Shown: positions 7,710-16,393 of the stretch, piece by piece | Layout of the letters: every line of letters begins with the position of its first letter | How positions within the stretch are numbered: position 1 is the stretch's first letter | Source of the DNA: Streptomyces spongiicola | GTDB taxonomy: Bacteria; Actinomycetota; Actinomycetes; Streptomycetales; Streptomycetaceae | Assembly: GCF_003122365.1 (NCBI RefSeq) | Contig: NZ_CP029254.1 | Location: 4,241,501 to 4,305,500, forward strand | DNA length: 64,000 nucleotides | Direction of reading: 5' to 3' | Notes under the pieces: model-generated | What the model saw: the letters and a program-made list of their open reading frames with translations, nothing else | Databases searched by the model: none | Told to the model about the DNA's origin: nothing | Position numbers and translations under genes: made by a program

Positions 7710-8729
7710 TCAGTCCTTCAGCCACTCGTCGATTCCGCCCAGCAGGGCGTCGCGCACATGCCCGGGAGCCGCCGAGGCCCGGACCGACTGGCGGGCGAGT
7801 TCGGCCAGCTCCTCGTCGGTGAAGCCGTGATGGCGCCGGGCGATCTCGTACTGGGCCGCCAGCCGCGACCCGAAGAGCAGCGGGTCGTCCGCGCCCAGCG
7901 CCATGGGCACGCCCGCGTCCCACAGTGTCCGCAGGGGTACGTCCTGCGGCTTCTCGTACACCCCCAGGGCCACGTTCGACGCCGGGCAGACCTCGCAGGT
8001 CACCCCGCGCTCCGCGAGCCTGCGCAGCAGCCTCGGGTCCTCTGCCGCGCGCACACCGTGGCCGATCCGGGAGGCGTCCAGATCGTCGAGGCAGTCGCGC
8101 ACCGACGACGGTCCGGCCAGTTCGCCGCCGTGCGGGGCCGCCAGCAGACCGCCGTCGCGGGCGATCGTGAACGCGCGGTCGAAGTCCCGTGCCATGCCCC
8201 GGCGCTCGTCGTTGGAGAGCCCGAAACCGACCACCCCGCGGTCGGAGTAGCGCACGGCCAGCCGCGCCAGCGTGCGGGCGTCCAGCGGATGCTTCATCCG
8301 GTTCGCGGCGACCACGACGCGCATCCCCAGCCCGGTCGCCCGCACCGCCTCGTCCACGGAGTCGAGGATGGTCTCCAGCGCGGGGATCAGCCCGCCCAGC
8401 ATCGGGGCGTACGAGGTGGGGTCGACCTGGATCTCCAGCCAGCCCGAGCCGTCCCGCACGTCTTCCTCGGCCGTCTCCCGCACCAGCCTCCGGATGTCCT
8501 CCGGCTCCCGCAGACAGGACCGCGCGATGTCGTAGAGCCGCTGGAAGCGGAACCAGCCCCGCTCGTCCGTCGCCCGGAGCTTCGGCGGCTCCCCGCCGGT
8601 CAGCGCGTCGGGGAGGTGCACACCGTACTTGTCGGCGAGTTCGAGCAGGGTGCCGGGCCGCATCGACCCGGTGAAGTGCAGATGCAGATGGGCCTTGGGC
8701 AGCAGGCTGAGGTCGCGTACTCGCTCCAT
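7710..8729 (-). CDS. add: Adenosine deaminase
   Basis: A 339-residue zinc amidohydrolase of the adenosine deaminase family. Metal and catalytic motifs are in order: HLH at residues 16-18 (within HLHLHFTG), HGGE with the catalytic Glu, GHG with the catalytic His, and GADDP with the metal Asp and its neighbour. It should convert adenosine or deoxyadenosine to inosine in the purine salvage pathway. One oddity is FTG where most enzymes have LDG: the Asp that contacts the ribose 5'-OH is a Thr, so a modified nucleoside substrate is possible. It starts at ATG 8729. In Streptomyces an add gene commonly sits here between murB and the aminotransferase. Confidence 0.9.
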   Translation of the reverse strand: MERVRDLSLLPKAHLHLHFTGSMRPGTLLELADKYGVHLPDALTGGEPPKLRATDERGWFRFQRLYDIARSCLREPEDIRRLVRETAEEDVRDGSGWLEIQVDPTSYAPMLGGLIPALETILDSVDEAVRATGLGMRVVVAANRMKHPLDARTLARLAVRYSDRGVVGFGLSNDERRGMARDFDRAFTIARDGGLLAAPHGGELAGPSSVRDCLDDLDASRIGHGVRAAEDPRLLRRLAERGVTCEVCPASNVALGVYEKPQDVPLRTLWDAGVPMALGADDPLLFGSRLAAQYEIARRHHGFTDEELAELARQSVRASAAPGHVRDALLGGIDEWLKD

Positions 8730-9146
8730 TGAAGGATCTTGCCGCAGACACCGGGCATCCGGCAGCCCCTTTCCCCGATCGGGTCCTTGCCCGAACGAAA
8801 GAACGCGTCCGGCGGGGGACGGCCCCCGGGCCGGAGCGCCTCGGGCCGGAGTGCCTCGGGACTACGGGAGGGAACCGGCCGAGGGCGTCGCCCGCGCCGG
8901 CAGCACTCCGGGTCATGGCATCGGTCCGTGACGTCCCGGACGATGGCATCGGTCCGTGACGTCCCGGGAAGTGGCGCCCGTGCCGTGGACGCCCCGGCCC
9001 GTGGCCGTGGGCCGCGGATCCCCGGGACCCCGTCCCCCGAGAGCGCGCCCCGGAACGCCCCCGTTCCCCGGCCCCGGGACCCGGGAACACGCCCGGGCGC
9101 GCGCCCCCGGACGGCGAACGGGCCCCGGCCGGGCGGAAACGGAACC
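8730..9146. other. Intergenic region, no gene seen
   Basis: About 417 bases between two minus-strand genes, with a 28-bp direct duplication (listed next). It should include the add promoter near 8730 and the end of the aminotransferase transcript. Confidence 0.5.
8915..8967. repeat. 25-bp direct repeat, period 28 bp
   Basis: The 25 bases at 8915-8939, beginning atggcatcggtccg, recur exactly at 8943-8967. Each copy contains TGACGTC. Non-coding. Confidence 0.8.
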
Positions 9147-10373
9147 TCAGTCCCGGGCCTCCGCAAGGAGCTTCTGCATGCGCGAGACGCCTTCGACCAG
9201 GTCCTCGTCGCCCAGTGCGTACGACAGCCGCAGATAGCCCGGCGTGCCGAAGGCCTCACCGGGGACGACCGCGACCTCGACCTCCTCCAGGATCAGCGCC
9301 GCGAGCTCCACCGAGGTCCGCGGCCGCTGCCCGCGGATCTCCTTGCCCAGCAGGTCCCTGACCGACGGGTACACGTAGAAGGCGCCCTCGGGCTCCGGGC
9401 AGAGCACGCCGTCGATCTCGTTGAGCATCCGCACGATGGTCCCCCGGCGGCGGTCGAACGCCTCACGCATCCGCGCGACCGCTTCCAGATCGCCGGAGAC
9501 GGCGGCCAGCGCGGCGACCTGGGCCACGTTCGACACATTGGAGGTGGCGTGCGACTGCAGGTTGGTCGCGGCCTTGACGACGTCCTTCGGGCCGATGATC
9601 CACCCGACCCGCCAGCCGGTCATCGCGTACGTCTTCGCCACGCCGTTGACCACGATGCACTTGTCGCGCAGCTCGGGCACCAGTGCCGGTACGGAGGTGA
9701 ACGACGCGTCGCCGTAGACCAGGTGCTCGTAGATCTCGTCCGTCAGCACCCACAGACCGTGCTCAAGGGCCCAGCGGGCGATCGCCTCGGTGTCGGCCCG
9801 GCTGTAGACCGCGCCGGTCGGGTTGGAGGGGGAGACGAACAGGACGACCTTCGTCCGCTCAGTGCGGGCCGCCTCCAACTGCTCCACGGAGACCCGGTAG
9901 CCGGTGGTCTCGTCGGTGACCACCTCCACCGGGACACCGCCGGCCAGCCGGATCGACTCGGGGTACGTCGTCCAGTACGGCGCCGGGACGATGACCTCGT
10001 CGCCCGGGTCCAGGATCGCCGCGAAGGCCTCGTAGATCGCCTGCTTGCCGCCGTTGGTCACCAGCACCTGCGCCGGGTCGACCTCGTAGCCCGAGTCGCG
10101 GAGGGTCTTCTCCGCGATCGCCTTCTTCAGCTCCGGCAGGCCGCCGGCCGGGGTGTAGCGGTGGTACTTCGGGTTCTTGCAGGCCTCGATCGCGGCCTCG
10201 ACGATGTAGTCCGGGGTCGGGAAGTCCGGCTCGCCCGCGCCGAAACCGATCACCGGACGGCCGGCGGCCTTGAGGGCCTTGGCCTTGGCGTCGACGGCGA
10301 GGGTCGCGGACTCGGAGATCGCGCCGATGCGGGCGGAGACCCGGCGCTCGGTGGGAGGAGTAGCAGCGCTCAT
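9147..10373 (-). CDS. aspC: Class I PLP-dependent aminotransferase, aspartate aminotransferase type
   Basis: A 408-residue fold-type I aminotransferase of the aspartate aminotransferase Ib group. Visible landmarks: GAGEPDFPTPD near 45-55, NGGKQAIYEA around 107-116 (phosphate binding), SNPTG with N184, TDEIYEHLVY (211-220, cofactor Asp and Tyr), the Schiff-base lysine K247 in NGVAKTYAMTGWRVGW, and an Arg near the C-terminus (YLRLSYA) for the substrate carboxylate. It likely transfers amino groups between aspartate and 2-oxoglutarate, although prephenate can also be a substrate in this group. I chose ATG 10373 because MSAATPPTERRVSARIGAISES is the usual N-terminus; the frame extends further upstream without similarity. 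Confidence 0.9.
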   Translation of the reverse strand: MSAATPPTERRVSARIGAISESATLAVDAKAKALKAAGRPVIGFGAGEPDFPTPDYIVEAAIEACKNPKYHRYTPAGGLPELKKAIAEKTLRDSGYEVDPAQVLVTNGGKQAIYEAFAAILDPGDEVIVPAPYWTTYPESIRLAGGVPVEVVTDETTGYRVSVEQLEAARTERTKVVLFVSPSNPTGAVYSRADTEAIARWALEHGLWVLTDEIYEHLVYGDASFTSVPALVPELRDKCIVVNGVAKTYAMTGWRVGWIIGPKDVVKAATNLQSHATSNVSNVAQVAALAAVSGDLEAVARMREAFDRRRGTIVRMLNEIDGVLCPEPEGAFYVYPSVRDLLGKEIRGQRPRTSVELAALILEEVEVAVVPGEAFGTPGYLRLSYALGDEDLVEGVSRMQKLLAEARD

Positions 10374-10505
10374 ACGGCCATGGTCCCAGAACGCCGAGCG
10401 CCCGGGCACAGGGGTTTCACCGGCCGGACGGCTGCCGAAGGTGATCGCGCGGTGGCCGAACGGGTCCGGACGGAACGCGGACAGGAACCGCCCGGAAGCT
10501 ATCTG

Positions 10506-10535
10506 TTCGACGCACGGCCCCCGACCACGTACACT
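10506..10535 (+). promoter_or_regulatory. Candidate promoter upstream of tRNA-Trp/secE
   Basis: TTCGAC (10506-10511) and TACACT (10530-10535) are 18 bases apart. It would start a transcript about 55 bases before tRNA-Trp, possibly reading on into secE-nusG. A second -10-like TAGGTT at 10577 has no clear -35. Confidence 0.35.
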
Positions 10536-10597
10536 CACTGGTCGTTGGCCCTCACCGACCACCGCCGCGGATGCGGTAGGTTTGGGGGGAACCACAT

Positions 10598-10670
10598 AGG
10601 GTCGTAGCTCAATTGGTAGAGCACTGGTCTCCAAAACCAGCGGTTGGGGGTTCAAGTCCCTCCGGCCCTG
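10598..10670 (+). tRNA. tRNA-Trp (anticodon CCA)
   Basis: A 73-base cloverleaf. Acceptor AGGGTCG pairs with CGGCCCT; anticodon stem CTGGT/ACCAG encloses CTCCAAA, giving CCA; the T arm contains GGTTCAAGTCCC. The 3' CCA is not encoded. Its position just before secE is conserved in actinobacteria. Confidence 0.95.
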
Positions 10671-10776
10671 CTACACACACCTTCGCCAGGATGTGTGCGC
10701 ATGTACGTACTTCGATGCATCGCCGTGCGGCTCGACCGGGCGCGGCACGGCCACGACCCGGAATCAGGTGAGAGAC

Positions 10777-11064
10777 GTGACGGACGCCGTGGGCTCCATC
10801 GACATGCCTGATGCCGAGGACGAGGCGCCCGACTCACGCAAGAAGTCCCGTAAGGGCGGCAAGCGTGGGAAGAAAGGCCCCCTGGGCCGCCTCGCGCTGT
10901 TCTACCGGCAGATCGTCGCCGAGCTGCGCAAGGTCGTCTGGCCCACCCGCAACCAGCTGACGACGTACACGACCGTGGTGATCATCTTCGTCGTCATCAT
11001 GATCGGTCTTGTGACCGTGATGGACTATGGCTTCCAGGCAGCCGTCAAGTACGTCTTCGGCTGA
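10777..11064 (+). CDS. secE: Preprotein translocase subunit SecE
   Basis: A 95-residue SecE, the small essential membrane subunit that clamps SecY in the SecYEG channel. The first 35 residues are charged (KKSRKGGKRGKKG). An amphipathic helix with the conserved VAELRKVVWPT follows at about 47-57, then one transmembrane helix at 67-87 (VVIIFVVIMIGLVTVMD). I chose the GTG at 10777, preceded by AGGTGA; it gives the usual streptomycete length. It is followed by nusG after 74 bases, and the two are normally co-transcribed. Confidence 0.95.
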   Translation: MTDAVGSIDMPDAEDEAPDSRKKSRKGGKRGKKGPLGRLALFYRQIVAELRKVVWPTRNQLTTYTTVVIIFVVIMIGLVTVMDYGFQAAVKYVFG

Positions 11065-11138
11065 TCCCGCGGAGGGCGCCCGACCGGCGCCTTTTCCGCA
11101 TGTTCCACCCCATCTGTATCCAGGAAGAAGCAGCCACC

Positions 11139-12020
11139 GTGTCTGACCCGAACCTGAACGACGCCGTTGAGCCGCGCGAGAGCCTCGAGTCCACTGAGGA
11201 CGCGCTCGACATCGTCGAGGCGGCGGACTCCGTCGACCCGGACCAGGCGGAAGCTGCTGACGCCGCTGCGGGCGAGCCCGCCGAGCAGGCCGCGATCCAC
11301 GTGGAACCCGACGCCGAAGCAGTGGCGGAGACCGACGGGGCCGCGGCGGCCTCCGAGCGGTCCGGCGAGCAGTCCGTCGAGGAGGCCGAGCCGGAGGCTC
11401 CGGCCGATCCCGTCGCCGCGCTCCGCGAGGAGCTGCGCGGGCTGCCCGGCGAGTGGTACGTGATCCACACCTACGCCGGCTACGAGAAGCGGGTGAAGGC
11501 CAACCTGGAGCAGCGTGCCGTCTCGCTGAACGTCGAGGACTTCATCTATCAGGCGGAGGTGCCCGAGGAGGAGATCGTCCAGATCAAGAACGGCGAGCGC
11601 AAGAACGTCCGGCAGAACAAGCTGCCCGGCTATGTGCTCGTCCGGATGGATCTGACGAACGAGTCCTGGGGTGTCGTCCGCAACACGCCCGGTGTCACCG
11701 GTTTCGTCGGCAACGCGTACGACCCGTACCCGCTGACCCTGGACGAGATCGTCAAGATGCTCGCCCCGGAGGCGGAGGAGAAGGCGGCTCGCGAGGCGGC
11801 CGAGGCCGAGGGCAAGCCGGCGCCCGCCCGCAAGGTCGAGGTCCAGGTGCTGGACTTCGAGGTCGGCGACTCGGTCACCGTGACCGACGGTCCCTTCGCC
11901 ACCCTGCAGGCCACGATCAACGAGATCAACCCGGACTCGAAGAAGGTCAAGGGCCTCGTCGAGATCTTCGGCCGCGAGACGCCGGTCGAGCTGAGCTTCG
12001 ACCAGATCCAGAAGAACTAG
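11139..12020 (+). CDS. nusG: Transcription termination/antitermination factor NusG
   Basis: A 293-residue NusG. The NGN domain that binds the RNA polymerase clamp starts near residue 102 (LPGEWYVIHTYAGYEKR), and the KOW domain lies at the C-terminus (VGDSVTVTDGPFA...). The first 100 residues are an acidic, Ala/Glu-rich extension of the type found in actinobacterial NusG and absent from E. coli; a second acidic/Ala insert links NGN and KOW (about 212-232). NusG modulates pausing and Rho action and couples transcription to ribosomes. The GTG at 11139 follows AGGAAG. Confidence 0.95.
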   Translation: MSDPNLNDAVEPRESLESTEDALDIVEAADSVDPDQAEAADAAAGEPAEQAAIHVEPDAEAVAETDGAAAASERSGEQSVEEAEPEAPADPVAALREELRGLPGEWYVIHTYAGYEKRVKANLEQRAVSLNVEDFIYQAEVPEEEIVQIKNGERKNVRQNKLPGYVLVRMDLTNESWGVVRNTPGVTGFVGNAYDPYPLTLDEIVKMLAPEAEEKAAREAAEAEGKPAPARKVEVQVLDFEVGDSVTVTDGPFATLQATINEINPDSKKVKGLVEIFGRETPVELSFDQIQKN

Positions 12021-12034
12021 GCGTTCCAGCCTAC

Positions 12035-12080
12035 GAAAGAGCCCCTGACCAGCGGTTTCCCGTTGGGCGGGGGCTTTCTC
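12035..12080 (+). terminator. Hairpin downstream of nusG
   Basis: GAAAGAGCCCC (from 12035) pairs with GGGGCTTTCTC around a 20-base loop, with one bulged base. It lies 15 bases after the nusG stop and probably ends the secE-nusG transcript. Confidence 0.5.
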
Positions 12081-12533
12081 GCGTGCTGGGGGCCGTCACC
12101 GGGCCGTGGCCTGCCCGGACCAGGCCGGGGGCCGTGTCGGATGTCCTCCGGCGTGGTGGCCCGTCCCCGGCGGCAGGTCCCGTCCGCACCGTGTGCGGGA
12201 CGTCCCGCCGCAGCCGGCCGCTGGGACCGGCTGCCGGGCGGGAAGGGCCCCGACGTGATACGCGAGTCGACCGGCGGCCGCCGGGCTGCGGTCCCCGGGC
12301 CGTCGGCGGCGTCCCGGGCCGTGACCGGGTGCCTCGAGGGCGGTCGGCGCCGACCGCGCCGGAGGTGCTGCCGGCCCGGCGTCCCGACGGCCCCGCCGGT
12401 GCGGTGGGGTGCGGTGGGGGCGCCGGCGGTGCGCGCGGGGCGGAGAGTGCCGAGTGCCCTGGGCGGGACGGCCCTCCCGGTCGGGTCCGCCCGGCCCGGA
12501 ACGGCCTCCCGGCCGTTCTGACCTGCTCGGTTT

Positions 12534-12561
12534 TTGGCCCCGCGGTAGTACCCGCTATCGT
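12534..12561 (+). promoter_or_regulatory. Candidate rplK promoter
   Basis: TTGGCC (12534-12539) and TATCGT (12556-12561) are 16 bases apart, giving a leader of about 75 bases before rplK. Leader folding with L1 protein, which represses this operon in other bacteria, is possible but not demonstrated. Confidence 0.35.
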
Positions 12562-12641
12562 GGTGCGGTATGCCTCCATCCGGATGATCGGGTGGATGTC
12601 ATGCCGTTACAGCACACTCTCAACTGGACCCGGAGAGAGCA

Positions 12642-13076
12642 ATGCCTCCCAAGAAGAAGAAGGTCACGGGGCTTATCAAGCTCCAGATCCAGGCCGGCGC
12701 CGCCAACCCGGCTCCGCCGGTCGGCCCCGCGCTGGGTCAGCACGGCGTCAACATCATGGAGTTCTGCAAGGCCTACAACGCCGCGACCGAGTCGCAGCGT
12801 GGCATGGTCGTGCCGGTGGAGATCACGGTCTACGAGGACCGCTCCTTCACCTTCGTCACCAAGACTCCGCCGGCCGCCAAGCTGATCCTGAAGGCCGCGG
12901 GCGTGGACAAGGGCTCCGGCGAGCCGCACAAGACCAAGGTCGCCAAGCTGACGCGCGACCAGGTCCGCGAGATCGCCACCACCAAGATGCCCGACCTGAA
13001 CGCCAACGACCTGGACGCCGCCGAGAAGATCATCGCCGGCACCGCCCGTTCCATGGGCGTCACGGTCGAGGGCTGA
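12642..13076 (+). CDS. rplK: 50S ribosomal protein L11
   Basis: A 144-residue L11 with the N-terminal Pro-rich domain (AGAANPAPPVGPALGQHGVNI) that is the thiostrepton contact region and a C-terminal rRNA-binding domain (LNANDLDAAEKIIAGTARSMG). It forms the GTPase-associated centre with 23S rRNA helices 43-44 and, in Streptomyces, links to RelA-dependent ppGpp synthesis (relC alleles map in this gene). The proline motif is intact. The start ATG at 12642 follows GGAGAG. It forms an operon with rplA. Confidence 0.97.
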   Translation: MPPKKKKVTGLIKLQIQAGAANPAPPVGPALGQHGVNIMEFCKAYNAATESQRGMVVPVEITVYEDRSFTFVTKTPPAAKLILKAAGVDKGSGEPHKTKVAKLTRDQVREIATTKMPDLNANDLDAAEKIIAGTARSMGVTVEG

Positions 13077-13159
13077 TCGACTCCCCCGAGACCTCAGTGG
13101 CAGGGCCAGGCGCTGGCCCGGACCACGAACTCCACGCCTGAGAAACCACAGGAGAAGAA

Positions 13160-13882
13160 GTGAAGCGCAGCAAGGCTCTCCGCAACGCGGACGCCAAGGT
13201 CGACCGGGAGCGCAACTACGCCCCGCTCGAGGCCGTCCGTCTTGCGAAGGACACCGCCGGCACCAAGTTCGACGGCACCGTCGAGGTCGCCTTCCGCCTG
13301 GGCGTCGACCCGCGCAAGGCAGACCAGATGGTCCGTGGCACCGTGAACCTTCCGCACGGCACCGGCAAGACCGCCCGGGTCCTGGTCTTCGCGACCGGTG
13401 ACCGTGCTGCGGCCGCGGAGGCCGCGGGCGCCGACATCGTCGGCTCCGACGAACTGATCGACGAGGTCTCGAAGGGCCGTCTGGACTTCGACGCCGTCGT
13501 CGCCACCCCGGACCTCATGGGCAAGGTCGGCCGCCTCGGCCGCGTGCTCGGTCCGCGTGGTCTGATGCCGAACCCCAAGACCGGCACCGTGACCATGGAC
13601 GTCGCCAAGGCCGTCACCGAGATCAAGGGCGGCAAGATCGAGTTCCGTGTCGACAAGCACGCGAACCTGCACTTCATCATCGGCAAGGTCTCCTTCGACG
13701 AGACCAGGCTGGTGGAGAACTACGCCGCGGCGCTGGAGGAGATCCTCCGGCTGAAGCCGTCGGCCGCGAAGGGCCGTTACATCAAGAAGGCGACCCTGAC
13801 CACCACCATGGGTCCCGGCATCCCGCTGGACTCCAACCGCACCCGCAACCTCCTCGTCGAGGAGGACCCGGCCGCGGTCTGA
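13160..13882 (+). CDS. rplA: 50S ribosomal protein L1
   Basis: A 240-residue L1, the rRNA-binding protein of the mobile stalk at the E site and, in other bacteria, the translational repressor of the rplK-rplA operon. The signature GRLGRVLGPRGLMPNPKTGTV is present in the middle domain. The GTG start at 13160 is preceded by AGGAGAAGAA. It lies 83 bases after rplK and ends just before a strong terminator, so rplKA is a closed unit. Confidence 0.97.
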   Translation: MKRSKALRNADAKVDRERNYAPLEAVRLAKDTAGTKFDGTVEVAFRLGVDPRKADQMVRGTVNLPHGTGKTARVLVFATGDRAAAAEAAGADIVGSDELIDEVSKGRLDFDAVVATPDLMGKVGRLGRVLGPRGLMPNPKTGTVTMDVAKAVTEIKGGKIEFRVDKHANLHFIIGKVSFDETRLVENYAAALEEILRLKPSAAKGRYIKKATLTTTMGPGIPLDSNRTRNLLVEEDPAAV

Positions 13883-13909
13883 GCCCGGCGGCTCGCACGC
13901 GGCGGGACC

Positions 13910-13952
13910 TGCCCCCGCACCCCCTCTCGCCGAGGGGGTGCGGGGGCTTGTT
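13910..13952 (+). terminator. Rho-independent terminator after rplA
   Basis: A perfect 16-bp stem (13910-13925 with 13931-13946) closes a five-base loop TCGCC and is followed by TTGTTT. It is one of only two hairpins in the window that ends in a clear T-rich tract. Confidence 0.85.
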
Positions 13953-14039
13953 TATCGGTGCGCCGATGTCGGCGGGGTGCGTTACGGTTTCAACCGACTT
14001 CACTGACGCAACAGGACAGAAGACCGGGGTGGGGATTTC

Positions 14040-14987
14040 ATGAGCATGTCGACGTGGAAGCGCGCGGGCGTCTCCCTGACGGCCGTGGCCGTCGTCATGG
14101 GCGCCGCGGGCTGCCAGGACGGTGGCGGGGACGGGAAGAAGGCCGCAGGTTCGCCGCAGTCCGCCGCCCAGTCGCAGGGCGAGATCGCCGAGGCGATCCA
14201 GGCCGCCTACAAGAAGACGTCGGACGCCAAGTCCGCCAAGGTCCGTATGACCGTGACCATGCCGGCCGGCCTGGAGGGCGGCGGCACCATGGAGATGTCC
14301 GGTGTGCAGGGGTGGGACCCTGTGGTGATGGACGTCACCGCCAAGGGCTCGATGCTCGCCGAGGGCGACCCCGACGCGCCGTCGCAGGTGCGCATGGTGA
14401 TGGTGGACGACGCCATGTACATGGAGCTGGGCGCCAAGCAGGCCGCCGAGTTGGACGGCAAGCGCTGGATGAAGCTGGACCTCACGGCCGCGGCCGAGGC
14501 GAGCGGCGACAAGACACTCCAGAAGCAGATGACCGGCAGCCTGGAGAACATGAACCAGGACCCGGCCCGGCAGCTCGCCCTGCTGCTCGGCTCGCCCAAG
14601 ATCAAGCACCTCGGTGCGGAGAAGGTCGACGGCGTCGAGGCGCAGCACTACAAGGGCACGCTGACCTTGGAGGAGATGCTCGACGCCAACAAGTCCTTCG
14701 ACGTGCTCTCCGCGGAGGAGCGCAAGGAGCTGGTCGACGGCGTCGAGAAGGCCGGCATCAAGGGCTACGACACCGAGGTCTGGGTCAACGAGGACCAGTA
14801 CCCGGTCAAGATGGTCGTGGGCATCAAGATGCCGCAGGGCACGATGAACATGACCGCGAGCTACTCCGACTACGGTGCCGCGGCCACCGTCCAGGCGCCG
14901 CCGGCGAAGGACACCTTCGATCTGTTCGAGATGCTCAAGCAGTTGGAGGGCGCCGGTGCGGAGGGTGCCGCCGGTCTGGGCGGCTGA
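14040..14987 (+). CDS. Secreted lipoprotein, LolA/LppX-like fold
   Basis: A 315-residue lipoprotein. The signal peptide ends in lipobox MGAAGC with the lipidated Cys at residue 25, followed by a Gly/Ser linker. The mature part has repeated amphipathic strands and motifs such as DAKSAKVRMTV, DAMYMELG and YDTEVWVNEDQYPVKM, which resemble the LolA/LprG/LppX fold of actinobacterial lipoproteins that carry lipids or respond to envelope state. The ligand is unknown. A lipoprotein gene at this place, between rplA and rplJ, is a standard feature of streptomycete genomes. The second ATG at 14046 is an alternative start. Confidence 0.8.
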   Translation: MSMSTWKRAGVSLTAVAVVMGAAGCQDGGGDGKKAAGSPQSAAQSQGEIAEAIQAAYKKTSDAKSAKVRMTVTMPAGLEGGGTMEMSGVQGWDPVVMDVTAKGSMLAEGDPDAPSQVRMVMVDDAMYMELGAKQAAELDGKRWMKLDLTAAAEASGDKTLQKQMTGSLENMNQDPARQLALLLGSPKIKHLGAEKVDGVEAQHYKGTLTLEEMLDANKSFDVLSAEERKELVDGVEKAGIKGYDTEVWVNEDQYPVKMVVGIKMPQGTMNMTASYSDYGAAATVQAPPAKDTFDLFEMLKQLEGAGAEGAAGLGG

Positions 14988-15074
14988 GCGGCCCCTGCAC
15001 CCCTGGCCGTGACCGCCGGCGGTTCCCGTCGGCGGCGGCCGCGACCGGGGCCCCCACCGGTCCGGACGCCCGAT

Positions 15075-15104
15075 TTGCTTGGCGCCGATCCGTTCGCGTA
15101 GTCT
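15075..15104 (+). promoter_or_regulatory. rplJ-rplL promoter
   Basis: TTGCTT (15075-15080) and TAGTCT (15099-15104) are 18 bases apart. The transcript would start near 15111 and carry a leader of about 220 bases. Confidence 0.55.
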
Positions 15105-15110
15105 TCCCCG

Positions 15111-15329
15111 GAAGCCAAAGACCGCTGGTCGTTGCCGTGCCCGTCAGGGTGTCGGCGGCCGAAGGATCCGCTAGCTGCGGACGACCCGCGCAGGTGACTG
15201 TGGATGAGGCTCCCGGACGTCCGTCCGGTGGAGCCACGCCCCGTGCGCCTGCGCCGGGGCGTTTCGTTTTGCCCAGTCTCCTTCCTTCAGCCCATGCGGT
15301 CCGAATCACCCGGAAGGAGGCCGAGGCTC
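15111..15329 (+). promoter_or_regulatory. L10 leader with internal attenuator hairpin
   Basis: The untranslated leader of rplJ is long, as expected for the L10 leader, where the L10(L12)4 complex binds its own mRNA. At its 3' part ACGCCCCG (15237-15244) pairs with CGGGGCGT (15256-15263), followed by TTCGTTTT, which is a typical attenuator. Leader position and architecture support autogenous control; the exact protein-binding loop was not identified by alignment. Confidence 0.6.
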
Positions 15330-15860
15330 ATGGCGAGGCCCGACAAGTCCGCCGCGGTCGCCGAGCTGACGGACAAGTTCCGCAGCTCGAACGCCGCCGT
15401 GCTGACCGAGTACCGCGGTCTCACCGTGGCGCAGCTGAAGCAGCTGCGCCGTTCGCTCGGTGAGAACGCCCAGTACGCCGTGGTGAAGAACACGCTGACC
15501 AAGATTGCGGCCAATGAGGCCGGGATCACCTCGCTCGACGACCAGTTCGCTGGTCCGACGGCGGTCGCCTTCATCACCGGTGACCCGGTGGAGTCGGCGA
15601 AGGGTCTTCGTGACTTCGCCAAGGACAACCCGAACCTCATCATCAAGGGCGGTGTCCTTGACGGCAAGGCGCTGTCCGCCGATGAGATCAAGAAGCTTGC
15701 GGACCTCGAGTCCCGCGAGGTTCTGCTCGCCAAGCTGGCGGGCGCCATGAAGGGCAAGCAGTCCCAGGCTGCCGCGCTCTTCCAGGCGCTTCCGTCGAAG
15801 CTCGTCCGCACCGTGGACGCGCTTCGCGCCAAGCAGGCCGAGCAGGGCGGTGCCGAGTAA
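15330..15860 (+). CDS. rplJ: 50S ribosomal protein L10
   Basis: A 176-residue L10, the base of the L7/L12 stalk. The N-terminal rRNA-binding domain (DKSAAVAELTDKFRSSNAAVLTEYRGLTVAQLKQLRR) is followed by the alpha/beta domain and a C-terminal helix (AAALFQALPSKLVRTVDALRAK) that docks L12 dimers. I chose ATG 15330 after GGAAGGAGG; the frame runs further upstream into the leader. It is the first gene of the rplJL-rpoBC region. Confidence 0.97.
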   Translation: MARPDKSAAVAELTDKFRSSNAAVLTEYRGLTVAQLKQLRRSLGENAQYAVVKNTLTKIAANEAGITSLDDQFAGPTAVAFITGDPVESAKGLRDFAKDNPNLIIKGGVLDGKALSADEIKKLADLESREVLLAKLAGAMKGKQSQAAALFQALPSKLVRTVDALRAKQAEQGGAE

Positions 15861-15967
15861 TTCGGCTCGCGCATTGATCCACGCCGCCCGGCGCGGGTCG
15901 TAGCGGGCCGTACGCCCGCCGTTATGTACATCCCGGCACCAGCCGAATGAGTGGAAGGACCGCCATC

Positions 15968-16354
15968 ATGGCGAAGCTGTCTCAGGAAGACCTGCTCGCG
16001 CAGTTCGAGGAGATGACCCTCATCGAGCTCTCCGAGTTCGTGAAGGCGTTCGAGGAGAAGTTCGACGTCACCGCCGCCGCCCCGGTCGCCGTGGCCGCCG
16101 CCGGCGTCCCGGGTGCCCCGGCCGCCGAGGCCGCCGAGGAGCAGGACGAGTTCGACGTCGTCCTCACCGGCGCCGGCGACAAGAAGATCCAGGTCATCAA
16201 GGTCGTCCGTGAGCTGACCTCGCTGGGCCTGAAGGAGGCCAAGGACCTCGTCGACGGCGCCCCGAAGCCGGTCCTGGAGAAGGTCACCAAGGAGGCCGCG
16301 GAGAAGGCCGCCGAGTCCCTCAAGGGCGCCGGTGCGGCCGTCGAGGTCAAGTGA
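15968..16354 (+). CDS. rplL: 50S ribosomal protein L7/L12
   Basis: A 128-residue L7/L12. The N-terminal dimerisation helix (LSQEDLLAQFEEMTLIELSEFVKAFEEKF) is followed by an Ala/Pro/Val hinge (about 39-57) and the C-terminal factor-binding domain with the conserved VIKVVRELTSLGLKEAKDLVDGAP. Several copies recruit elongation factors to the ribosome. The ATG at 15968 follows GGAAGGA. Confidence 0.98.
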   Translation: MAKLSQEDLLAQFEEMTLIELSEFVKAFEEKFDVTAAAPVAVAAAGVPGAPAAEAAEEQDEFDVVLTGAGDKKIQVIKVVRELTSLGLKEAKDLVDGAPKPVLEKVTKEAAEKAAESLKGAGAAVEVK

Positions 16355-16393
16355 CCTCGGGAGTCCGCTGACTCCTGCGCTGTAACGCGCACG

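Larger units (their letters stand above)
12021..12641. other. nusG-rplK intergenic region
   Basis: About 620 bases with no supportable gene. The left end carries the hairpin at 12035-12080, the right end the rplK promoter candidate. The middle is GC-rich sequence with open frames on both strands but no ribosome binding sites or recognisable protein. Confidence 0.6.

Noticed and set aside
8915..8967. Attachment site or insertion footprint
   Set aside because: It is a simple adjacent duplication with no integrase or element ends nearby.
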